DNA from: Angelakisella sp.
Lineage (GTDB): Bacteria > Bacillota > Clostridia > Oscillospirales > Ruminococcaceae
DNA: 28,474 nucleotides
Assembly: GCA_022794295.1 (NCBI GenBank)
Contig: JAAWEO010000006.1
Coordinates: 1 to 28,474, forward strand
Direction: 5' to 3'
Both the position numbers and the translations under genes were made by a program. How positions within the stretch are numbered: position 1 is the stretch's first letter; each line of letters starts with the position of its first letter. The notes beneath the pieces were generated by a model. It saw nothing but the letters and a program-made list of their open reading frames with translations. It searched no databases and was not told where the DNA came from. Positions 6,021 to 12,187 of the stretch are shown one piece after another.

Positions 6021-7522
6021 AAGTGAGAAGGTTGCTGGCGCTAGTTTTGGCGATTGGTATTTTGTTGTTATCGGTGACAGTGGGGTTTGCTGCAAGCCCT
6101 TCCGATTTTAAGCATGTTTTTGTTTCGGATATTCCCTTTTTAGCTGATGTTATTTCGCAATTCCATTTTGGAGATGGAAATTATATATTCCCAATTAAAT
6201 CTTCGCTTTCACGTCCTATTTCTTCCTATGTTGCATATAAAGGTTTTCTTTCCTGGTTTGAAGATCCAAATTTATATTATCGCTTTGGCCAGTTCTATAT
6301 AAGTCCATTAGGGAAAATATGTATTCGTTTTTCTGTTTTTATGAAGTCAAATTATGCTTATAAAAGATTTTCTGTTTCTTCTGACGGATTTAGCTCAAAA
6401 ACTCATTTTCATCATGGTTTTTCTTATTCTTCCTATGAGAATAATATATTGGGCTCATTAGAACTTACTTATGATCCGGAATCAAAATATTTTTTAGCAA
6501 GAGCTGGCTTTGGAAATGATTCTCTGCCGTTTTGCTATCCTTGCTTAGGAATGGACTCCCAAGCTGTTTATTTCCCGCAGGATGCTCTTTTTTCCTCTAT
6601 AAATTCAAATTATATTTCTGAGCTTTCAGAGCTGAATTTTGTTTCTGATATGACAAGTGTGAGCTTTGTTGATGTAGACGTAGAAGAGTATATCCCTCCT
6701 GCATCATCTAAATACAGTTTAACTATCAATTATCAATATTCTAATGGTGATTCAGCCCTTGATCCTGTTGTGCAGCCATTAGAACCAGGTGCGGAGTATA
6801 GTGTTCCATCTCCGGCGGTGGAGGGCTATGCCCCAGATATCCCCCTGGTCACCGGCACCATGCCGGAGCATGACCTGACGGTGACAGTGACCTATACCAG
6901 GGCCTTTTATCCCCTTACAGTGCAGTATCGGTATGCAGATGGAACGAAGGCCCTGGACGACGCTGCATATCAATATCCCTCCGGCTTTGTCTACGACATC
7001 CCCACCCCGGAGCTGGCCGGGTATGTGCCAGATAAACCAAAGGTTGCGGGGATCATGCCCGGGAATGCGCTTACAGAAACGGTTACATACACCGGCAAGC
7101 CTTTCACCTTAACAGTGCGGTATCAATATGAAAATGGTTCTATGGCGGCGTCAGACCACCAGGAACAGCTCCTTGCAGGGGCTTCTTATTCTGTCCCTTC
7201 GCCCGTTCTCCAGGGATACACGCCTGATCTGGCAGCTGCTGCCGGTGTGATGCCCGCAAAGGATCTTTTGGTCACGGTGATATATAAAGCGGATGCCGGG
7301 AGCGGCGGGGAAGGAGAAGGCCCCGGCGGCAGCGGGGGAGGAGGCTCTGAAGGGGATGATCCTTTCGAGCTCCCTGTCCAGCCCCCATTTTCCGGCTACG
7401 ATCCTTTTGTGATCCCCGGCCTGCCGCCCTGGTCCGGGTATGATCCCTTTAAAATAAACGGACTTCCTCCGTATTCCTATGATCCGTTTATGATTCCTGG
7501 AAAGGAGGGTGGAAGGGAATAG
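6017..7522 (+). CDS. Large secreted phage protein with MucBP/InlB-B-like repeats, candidate adsorption protein 2
   Basis: The 501-residue product has a signal peptide (basic VRR, hydrophobic core, end near VGFAA). A unique N-terminal domain covers about residues 30-230. Three repeats of about 62 residues follow, each with the pattern Y-x-L-T-x-Y-Q-Y-x-N-G, GA-Y-SVPSP, GY-x-P and MP-x-x-x-L-x-V-T-V-x-Y, as in MucBP and InlB B-repeat folds of surface adhesins. The protein ends with a Gly-rich linker and three GYDPF-type units. There is no C-terminal membrane helix. The N-terminal domain is visibly AT-rich compared with the rest. TTG at 6017 overlaps the stop of the previous gene; GTG at 6023 is an alternative. 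Host binding is inferred from architecture. Confidence 0.7.
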   Translation: MKVRRLLALVLAIGILLLSVTVGFAASPSDFKHVFVSDIPFLADVISQFHFGDGNYIFPIKSSLSRPISSYVAYKGFLSWFEDPNLYYRFGQFYISPLGKICIRFSVFMKSNYAYKRFSVSSDGFSSKTHFHHGFSYSSYENNILGSLELTYDPESKYFLARAGFGNDSLPFCYPCLGMDSQAVYFPQDALFSSINSNYISELSELNFVSDMTSVSFVDVDVEEYIPPASSKYSLTINYQYSNGDSALDPVVQPLEPGAEYSVPSPAVEGYAPDIPLVTGTMPEHDLTVTVTYTRAFYPLTVQYRYADGTKALDDAAYQYPSGFVYDIPTPELAGYVPDKPKVAGIMPGNALTETVTYTGKPFTLTVRYQYENGSMAASDHQEQLLAGASYSVPSPVLQGYTPDLAAAAGVMPAKDLLVTVIYKADAGSGGEGEGPGGSGGGGSEGDDPFELPVQPPFSGYDPFVIPGLPPWSGYDPFKINGLPPYSYDPFMIPGKEGGRE

Positions 7523-7677
7523 TGGACTATGTTGTTATTTCTCCTGATTATCTTTATCATATGGCCGGAATGATACGCTCAAATATCGGGACAGTTTTTA
7601 GTGTTTCTCTGCACCTTTTTATTGCAGTCCTTTCCATTTATGTGATCCTGCAAATTATCAAATCTTTTGTACAATAG
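7522..7677 (+). CDS. Small one-TM phage protein (minor coat type), paralog B
   Basis: This 51-residue protein starts at GTG, overlapping the stop of the preceding gene by one base, with GGAAGGG upstream. It reads MDYVVISPDYLYHMAG, then a membrane helix including LFIAVLSIYVILQIIK and the end SFVQ. It is a paralog of the protein at 4252-4428. Its coupling to the second large secreted protein suggests that they act together at the virion tip. Confidence 0.7.
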   Translation: MDYVVISPDYLYHMAGMIRSNIGTVFSVSLHLFIAVLSIYVILQIIKSFVQ

Positions 7678-7689
7678 GAGGCAATTTTT

Positions 7690-8067
7690 TTGAAAAAGCT
7701 TGTTGTGATCTTCGTGGTTTTCATGCTCCTTTGTGCCTTTTCCTGGCCCCCGGAAAATTACGAAATGCCTAGAACTGTTCTCGACGCTGCCACTGCGGAA
7801 AAGTCGCTCTCCGGCCTGCGGGCTTCTGCCGGTTCCATTGCCAATACCGGGCTTATTCTGATTGGGATAATAACCTCTGTTTCTCTTATTTCCACTTTTT
7901 TTAAGCGCCTGTTTCTGGATAAATTGGACAAGCCGGGCTGCCGTTTTTCCGGAGCCCTTTGCAAGCGTTTTCGTTCTCCGGAGCCTTTGGCAGAGAGTCA
8001 TATCAGGGAGCGGGATTTAAACAGTACTGGTCGTATACGATACCGGCAGGGGAGTGACCGGTCGTGA
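7690..8067 (+). CDS. Small phage membrane protein
   Basis: The 125-residue product starts at TTG with AGGAGG at a nine-base spacing. It has a basic start (MKK), a hydrophobic signal-like segment (VVIFVVFMLLCAF), a hydrophilic stretch, a second hydrophobic helix (TGLILIGIITSVSLISTFF) and an arginine-rich C-terminal tail. The last four bases overlap the start of the next gene (GTGA), so translation is probably coupled. The topology would suit an inner-membrane assembly or minor coat protein. No homolog is recognised. Confidence 0.6.
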   Translation: MKKLVVIFVVFMLLCAFSWPPENYEMPRTVLDAATAEKSLSGLRASAGSIANTGLILIGIITSVSLISTFFKRLFLDKLDKPGCRFSGALCKRFRSPEPLAESHIRERDLNSTGRIRYRQGSDRS

Positions 8068-8540
8068 AATTAATCAGATACAAGATTTTCCTTCTTTTTG
8101 CCCTTGCTGCTGCGCTTTTCTTTGTTTGTCTTGTCCCTGTTTACGCTGCTGAAGGACAGCACTGGTGGGATGCTTTCAGTTGGTTTGGAGAGATCGCAAA
8201 CTTTGTAAAGTCCCTTGTTGTCCCTCCTGCAAATTACTTTCACAATCGTCTGGCGAAATTGAATGGTTTGGTGAATGAGAAGTTTTCAGGCTTGGGGCAG
8301 CTGTATCAAGTGCTGAACGATTTCTTTTATAAATTGGGCAGTACTGCTCCTGCTGGATTGACTATAAAAATGCCTGATAATTTCTTGTTCCCAGGTTACC
8401 GTGGGTTTTCTATGAATTTCTTTGGTGCAGCACTGCCTTACATCCGCTTTTTGCGGAGTTTTCTCACTGCTGCTTGCTCTATCTTTACGGTGATCGTCTG
8501 CTATCACAAGCTCCGGACATTCTTTACCGAGGAGGGGTGA
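8064..8540 (+). CDS. Secreted or membrane phage minor protein
   Basis: The 158-residue product starts at GTG with GGGGAG upstream. It has a typical signal peptide (KLIRYK, hydrophobic core, VYAAEG), an aromatic-rich middle (GQHWWDAFSWFGEIANFVKSL) and a C-terminal hydrophobic helix (FLTAACSIFTVIVCY) followed by a basic tail. It lies just before the gene with the slippery sequence and the Zot-like gene, where filamentous phages often encode a pVI-like protein. The family is not recognised. Confidence 0.6.
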   Translation: MKLIRYKIFLLFALAAALFFVCLVPVYAAEGQHWWDAFSWFGEIANFVKSLVVPPANYFHNRLAKLNGLVNEKFSGLGQLYQVLNDFFYKLGSTAPAGLTIKMPDNFLFPGYRGFSMNFFGAALPYIRFLRSFLTAACSIFTVIVCYHKLRTFFTEEG

Positions 8541-8544
8541 TCCT

Positions 8545-8798
8545 TTGATCCTTCAATTTCTCTGCGAGCCATTTATTGCCTTAGCTGAGTTTCTGGTCAA
8601 GCTGTTTCCCACCTTTCCCCGGTTTGATGCTTTGGCAGCAGCTCTGGACCCCATCGCTTATGTGGTTCGTTTCCTGGATTTTTTATCTCCATGCAAACGC
8701 TTTCCCGGTGTCTGCTGGTCATCCTTATTGTCTACAATATCAAATTCGGGTGGTCTATCCTGATGTGGGTCCTGCGGAAGATCCCCGGTGTTTCATAG
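8545..8798 (+). CDS. Minor coat-like membrane protein with an apparent -1 frameshift
   Basis: Translation from TTG at 8545 gives MILQFLCEPFIALAEFLVKL, then DALDPIAYVV-like membrane sequence up to residue 46. That frame then leaves sensible sequence and stops at 8763. A -1 shift at T TTT TTA (8679-8685) opens a frame to 8798 encoding a second membrane helix and the end WVLRKIPGVS, just before the Zot gene. The joined protein of about 84 residues with two helices is the more credible product. The shift site has the exact X XXY YYZ form in the correct phase, so programmed frameshifting is possible; an indel in the T6 run from mutation or sequencing error is the alternative. An internal start at ATG 8691 has no ribosome binding site. 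Confidence 0.6.
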
Positions 8799-8807
8799 GA
8801 GGTTATT

Positions 8808-9659
8808 ATGGCAGCAGCTTTTGGCAAGGTGTTTTCTTCCTTTTTTGGCGCGCTTCTGGGATTGCTTCAGTGGGGTTTAGGCAGTGTTTTGCTTCTTTTG
8901 GCTGCTTTTATTTGCTCTTTCTTTTTGGCCTGCCGCCAGAACCCTTTCCGTTTGGACGCTACGAAGCTGCGTGGAGCAGAGATAGATTTTAAGTACCATG
9001 ATCTGCTGCGATGGGTCTTGGTGGATTTTCTGGAACGGGACCAGCGACGGGGAGAGTTTCGGGAGTATGGGTTTACTTTCTTTGTGGGCCGCCAGGGAGC
9101 TGGAAAGACCATATCCATGGTCCAATACCTGGAAGAAATGCGGCAGCAGTATCCCGACTGTCTGATCGCAGCCAATTTTGAGTATGACGGAGCGGACCGC
9201 ATTATGACCGATTGGCGTGACCTGCTGAATATCCGCAATGGGACTGACGGGGTCATTTTTGCGATCGATGAAATACACAGCGAGTATGATTCCAGTAAAT
9301 GGAATGATATCCCAGAGGATCTGCTGTCTGAAATCTCTCAGCAGAGGAAGCAAAGGGTCAAGATCATTGCTTCGGCCCAGTTTTTTACCCGGATCGCTAA
9401 GCCGCTGCGGGAGCAGGCCATGACGGTGGTCAGCTGCAATACCTTCCTGGGGCGTCTGACTATCAATCGGGAATATGATTCCCTGGACTATGCTTTGCTG
9501 ATTGACAATCCTGTGGCAGTCCGCAGGAAGCTCAAGCCCCTCCGAAAATCCTCGTTTGTCCAATCAGACCATCTCCGCCAATGCTATGATACCTATGCCA
9601 AGGTGGAGCGGATGCGTCGGACAGAATTCAGTCCCCGATCTAGCAGAAGAAGGCCCTGA
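8808..9659 (+). CDS. Zot-like (pI-type) phage assembly ATPase
   Basis: The 283-residue protein has Walker A GRQGAGKT at residues 94-101 and Walker B VIFAIDE at 149-155, followed by HSEY and a run of residues typical of Zot-domain (pI) proteins (EISQQRKQRVKIIASAQ). In filamentous phages this ATPase drives extrusion of the virion through the membrane. A hydrophobic segment at residues about 17-42 gives an N-terminal anchor, whereas in the classic pI and Zot proteins the membrane helix follows the ATPase domain; this fits a shorter single-membrane assembly machine. The ATG has an AGGAGG ribosome binding site. It is the marker gene that most firmly identifies the element as inoviral. Confidence 0.9.
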   Translation: MAAAFGKVFSSFFGALLGLLQWGLGSVLLLLAAFICSFFLACRQNPFRLDATKLRGAEIDFKYHDLLRWVLVDFLERDQRRGEFREYGFTFFVGRQGAGKTISMVQYLEEMRQQYPDCLIAANFEYDGADRIMTDWRDLLNIRNGTDGVIFAIDEIHSEYDSSKWNDIPEDLLSEISQQRKQRVKIIASAQFFTRIAKPLREQAMTVVSCNTFLGRLTINREYDSLDYALLIDNPVAVRRKLKPLRKSSFVQSDHLRQCYDTYAKVERMRRTEFSPRSSRRRP

Positions 9660-9660
9660 A

Positions 9661-9748
9661 GCTGGCGGCCCTGCGGTGAAATGTGTTACGCATGTGTGCT
9701 TCCCGCCCCTGGCGGGAAGCACACATGCGTAACACATGGCCGCCAGCT
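9661..9748. repeat. Very strong hairpin between the Zot and Rep genes
   Basis: Perfect 27-base arms at 9681-9707 and 9711-9737 enclose a 3-base loop (CCT). Outside them GCTGGCGGCC (9661-9670) pairs with GGCCGCCAGC (9738-9747), leaving a 10-base one-sided bulge (9671-9680). The structure begins right after the Zot stop codon. On ssDNA it would be an exceptionally stable rod, so it is a good candidate for the packaging signal or a strand-synthesis origin. It may also block or stabilise transcripts. There is no T-tract. Confidence 0.85.
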
Positions 9749-9751
9749 GAA

Positions 9752-9793
9752 GCCCCTATATCTAATAGGGGCGAAGTCATGCTGTTTTCAGCA
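9752..9793. promoter_or_regulatory. Two small hairpins upstream of rep, candidate replication origin
   Basis: GCCCCTA (9752-9758) pairs with TAGGGGC (9766-9772) around an AT-rich loop, and TGCTG (9780-9784) pairs with CAGCA (9789-9793) around TTTT. The pair lies between the large hairpin and the Rep gene, a common place for the nick site of a rolling-circle initiator. The nick sequence itself cannot be identified by eye. Confidence 0.35.
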
Positions 9794-9818
9794 CGCTAAA
9801 GTGTGGGGTGATTGAGGG

Positions 9819-10706
9819 GTGTTACGGTATTTCATGCCTGTTCGGTCAGGGACCGGAGATACCTATTCTATCGACAAGCTGCTCCTCGACTTTAAGCTGC
9901 GGTATCGGAGTGGGGGAGAGTGGGCAGCAGATTTTCTTGCTTTTCTCGCTGATGACCGCTGGGTTTACTTCGACCACTGGACTACCAGCCGGATTGGGAC
10001 CTTCCGAGAACAATTCTCTGTTGATTGCGGAGATGGCAGCAGCTTCTGGGTAGGGATAGGGCTGAATGATGGCACAGGGAAGGTGACAAACCGTGTCCGG
10101 TTGGAATTTAATCCCAACAAGGCTGTAGAGACCTATGTATTTACCCATGTGTTTAATCGCCTGCGTTCTCTAGCTGTAGGCCCTCCTGGCATCGTTCGGT
10201 TTGACCTGGCGGTTGATTTCCCTGTGCTGCGCTCTGACTGCTGGCTCCTAAAAGACCGCCGAACTTATGAAGAATTTCGCAGAAGTGAAGAAGACAGGAC
10301 ACAGTACCTGGGGGAAAGAAATAAGCATGGGCGGTGTAAGCTCTACAATAAGGCTCTGGAATCAAAATTGAACTATCCCTTATCCCGTCTGGAGATTACT
10401 ATTGGCGGGGATTTTCTGGAATATGAACAGGTCCTTGCTATTTGGCCTCAAGTGATGATCTGGAACGATTTGCAGATGGTTTTTGATGGGGAGAAAATCT
10501 CTGATACAGACCGTGTGCTGCTAAAGTGCTTGATTATGTGTCCTGATCTGGTCGAGGAACTTGGACGTACTAAAAAAGAAAAAATCAGGCGTATCTTGGG
10601 AGGATACACCCGATTTCTTGAAATGGATAAGCAAACTTACGAGACCATTATATCACAGCTGTACATATATGGTCAAGAAATTCCTTGGAATGGAGCGACT
10701 TTATGA
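9819..10706 (+). CDS. Rolling-circle replication initiator, Rep_trans family
   Basis: This 295-residue protein matches replication initiation factors of the Rep_trans type found in filamentous phages (RstA-like) and rolling-circle plasmids. Recognisable parts are GIVRFDLAVDFPV at about residues 125-137, with its paired acidic residues, then TQYLGERNKHGRCKLYNKALE and LSRLEITIGG, the usual order in this family. It should nick the double-stranded form at the phage origin and start plus-strand synthesis. GTG at 9819 is chosen because GGGGTG lies eight bases upstream and a stop lies two codons before; ATG at 9834 is the alternative. The end overlaps the next gene by ATGA. Confidence 0.85.
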   Translation: MLRYFMPVRSGTGDTYSIDKLLLDFKLRYRSGGEWAADFLAFLADDRWVYFDHWTTSRIGTFREQFSVDCGDGSSFWVGIGLNDGTGKVTNRVRLEFNPNKAVETYVFTHVFNRLRSLAVGPPGIVRFDLAVDFPVLRSDCWLLKDRRTYEEFRRSEEDRTQYLGERNKHGRCKLYNKALESKLNYPLSRLEITIGGDFLEYEQVLAIWPQVMIWNDLQMVFDGEKISDTDRVLLKCLIMCPDLVEELGRTKKEKIRRILGGYTRFLEMDKQTYETIISQLYIYGQEIPWNGATL

Positions 10707-10969
10707 AGCAGTCTGAAATTTTTGAAATACACCGAAAGCTAGACCTAGTCCTCCGGACTTTGGGGGTTGACCCTGATGTCAATAAGCCCCAGGGAGAGTA
10801 TTGCTTGGTGACCTCAGACCTTTGGCTCTTTTTTCATGGGGGGTATTATGATTGTTTGGAATACCTTTCCTGGATCCGTGGGGTCCAGCTCGAAATGATG
10901 ACGCTTGCAGCATATAATCAAGCTCTAGACGCTGCTGGCTATGAACCGTTCAAATTTGATCGCAAATAG
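10703..10969 (+). CDS. Hypothetical protein coupled to Rep
   Basis: The 88-residue product starts at an ATG overlapping the Rep stop (ATGA), with GGAG about nine bases upstream, so it is probably translated from the same message. The N-terminal part (SEIFEIHRKLDLVLRTLGV) looks helical; the middle is aromatic and acidic (LWLFFHGGYYDCLEYLSWI). It has no signal peptide or metal motif. It is the last prophage gene, ending 11 bases before the right direct repeat. A replication accessory role is a guess from position only. Confidence 0.65.
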   Translation: MKQSEIFEIHRKLDLVLRTLGVDPDVNKPQGEYCLVTSDLWLFFHGGYYDCLEYLSWIRGVQLEMMTLAAYNQALDAAGYEPFKFDRK

Positions 10970-10993
10970 GGAGGGGAACACCCTTGACGATTC

Positions 10994-11002
10994 TGGTATA
11001 AT
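10994..11002 (+). promoter_or_regulatory. Extended -10 promoter driving the leader peptide and xer
   Basis: TGGTATAAT is identical to the left copy. It lies 49 bases before the leader ATG and about 136 before the xer ATG, and is the only convincing promoter seen upstream of xer in the present arrangement. Confidence 0.65.
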
Positions 11003-11050
11003 GGACCTTAGATGGTGAGAGAAAGAGGAAGCAAGAAAGGAGCTGCGCAA

Positions 11051-11098
11051 ATGAGAGAAGAAAAAGCCAGGGGAAAGCCCTGGAGGCTATTTCGCTAA
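11051..11098 (+). CDS. 15-codon leader peptide upstream of xer (right copy)
   Basis: It encodes MREEKARGKPWRLFR, with AAAGGAG upstream and the TAA stop inside the left arm of the dif-like site. In mRNA, the two arms of the dif-like palindrome could pair just before the xer ribosome binding site. A ribosome finishing this leader would sit on the left arm and open that stem. This suggests, as an inference, that leader translation tunes xer expression. Confidence 0.45.
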   Translation: MREEKARGKPWRLFR

Positions 11099-11116
11099 AT
11101 ACAAATTTAGCGAAAT
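11089..11116 (+). other. Palindromic dif-like Xer recombination site (attR)
   Basis: ATTTCGCTAAA (11089-11099), centre TACAAA (11100-11105) and TTTAGCGAAAT (11106-11116) give the 11-6-11 layout of dif sites. The two arms are exact reverse complements, and pairing extends one base further on each side. The site lies 21 bases before the ATG of the xer gene. Adjacent recombinase and target site is the arrangement of single-recombinase systems (XerS with difSL, XerH with difH). Confidence 0.8.
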
Positions 11117-11137
11117 AGAGAGGAGCGAAAAACGACA

Positions 11138-12187
11138 ATGAACATCAACGACGCCCAATGTCCACAGCTTCTGAAGGATTTCCTTTTCTATATGCTCACC
11201 ATTAAGGGCCGTTCTCAGCGAACCATTGATTCTTACTTTATCGATCTTAGATTTTTTCTCCGGTACCTTCGGGCTGCCCGGGAGCATCTTGCTATGTCGG
11301 AGCCAAACCTTTCCAATATCTCCATCGAGGATCTTCCCCGGGAAATGATTTTGGGTGTGACCCTTTCCGACGCCTACGGTTTTTTAAACTTTGTCCAGAC
11401 CACCAACGAAAACAATGCCGCCACACGCTCCCGAAAGGTCTCCAGCCTGCGGTCCTTTTATAACTACCTTTCCAGTAAAGCCGGACTTTTGGAGATCAGC
11501 CCCCTGAAGGACCTGGAAACCCCCAGCCAGCGGAAATCTCTGCCCAAATACCTTACCCTGGAGGAAAGCCGCCAGCTTTTGCAGGCCATCGATGGTCCCA
11601 GTCCCAGAAAGGAACGGGATTATTGCATGATCACCCTGCTGCTCAACTGTGGAATGCGTCTTTCAGAGCTGGTGGGCATCAAAAAAAGCAGCATCCATTG
11701 GGATGACTGCACCCTGGTGCTGCTGGGAAAGGGAAATAAGGAGCGAATGGTCTTTCTAAATGAAGCCTGCCTCAGCGCCTTGGAGGTCTATTTGGAGGTG
11801 CGGGAGGAACCGAAAACCGATCAGGAGAAGGAGTATCTCTTTCTCTCCAAAAACGGAAAACAGTTAAGTCCCCGCCGGGTGGAGCAGATCGTGGAGGCAG
11901 CCTTAAAGCAGGCCGGGCTTTCGGGCCGGGGCTTTTCTCCCCATAAGCTGCGGCATACTGCTGCCACCCTAATGTATCAGCATGGCGGGGTGGATATCCG
12001 GGTGCTAAAGGAGATCCTGGGCCACGAAAACCTTGGTACCACCGAGATCTACACCCATGTTGCCAGCCCCCAGGTGGAGGATGCCGCCCGGAAAAACCCC
12101 CTGGGAAGCATCGCGGCGCCCAAACCGAAAAAAGCGGTGCGAAATAAGGAACAGCCCCTCCAGGAACCGGAAAAGGAGTCTACCTGA
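11138..12187 (+). CDS. xer: XerC/XerD-type tyrosine recombinase
   Basis: This 349-residue site-specific recombinase has an N-terminal SAM-like core-binding domain (about 8-115) and a C-terminal catalytic domain. The catalytic set is complete: R174, K198, H269, R272, H296 and nucleophile Y305. The last 35 residues form a charged tail longer than usual for XerC or XerD (about 300 residues), nearer to XerS in length. It lies outside the prophage repeats, so it is judged chromosomal: probably the chromosome dimer recombinase, which the phage also uses. AGGAG lies 12 bases before the ATG, rather far. The stop overlaps the next start (TGATG), so the two genes are translationally coupled. Orthology to XerC, XerD or XerS cannot be settled by eye. 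Confidence 0.9.
   Translation: MNINDAQCPQLLKDFLFYMLTIKGRSQRTIDSYFIDLRFFLRYLRAAREHLAMSEPNLSNISIEDLPREMILGVTLSDAYGFLNFVQTTNENNAATRSRKVSSLRSFYNYLSSKAGLLEISPLKDLETPSQRKSLPKYLTLEESRQLLQAIDGPSPRKERDYCMITLLLNCGMRLSELVGIKKSSIHWDDCTLVLLGKGNKERMVFLNEACLSALEVYLEVREEPKTDQEKEYLFLSKNGKQLSPRRVEQIVEAALKQAGLSGRGFSPHKLRHTAATLMYQHGGVDIRVLKEILGHENLGTTEIYTHVASPQVEDAARKNPLGSIAAPKPKKAVRNKEQPLQEPEKEST

Larger units (their letters stand above)
1557..11105 (+). mobile_element. Inovirus-like filamentous prophage integrated at a dif-like site
   Basis: The element is bounded by a 128-bp direct repeat ending in a dif-like core; equivalent positions are 9543 bp apart. It encodes the filamentous phage set: a Cro/CI-type repressor, a candidate ssDNA-binding protein, a signal-peptide-bearing major coat protein of 92 residues followed by a strong terminator, large secreted glycine-rich candidate adsorption proteins, several short one-TM proteins, a Zot-like ATPase and a Rep_trans-type initiator. 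It has no integrase inside the repeats, which fits use of the host Xer recombinase. No secretin-like pIV is present, as expected for a host without an outer membrane. The gene set looks complete apart from a possible frameshift at 8679, so the phage may be active. Confidence 0.9.
10981..11108 (+). repeat. Right copy of the 128-bp direct repeat (phage-borne xer promoter and leader)
   Basis: This copy is 96% identical to 1438-1565, with five substitutions and no gaps. It begins 11 bases after the last prophage gene and ends inside the dif-like core. Since the crossover lies at the core, this promoter and leader must have come in with the phage. It now supplies the upstream region of the chromosomal xer gene. 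Confidence 0.9.

Noticed and set aside
8691..8798. A separate small gene starting at ATG 8691
   Set aside because: No Shine-Dalgarno precedes it, and its product looks like the second half of the upstream membrane protein.
11138..12187. The xer gene as the phage's own integrase
   Set aside because: It lies outside the direct repeats, and the right half of the dif-like site is on its side. The genes that follow are chromosomal in character. An older, larger element cannot be fully excluded.
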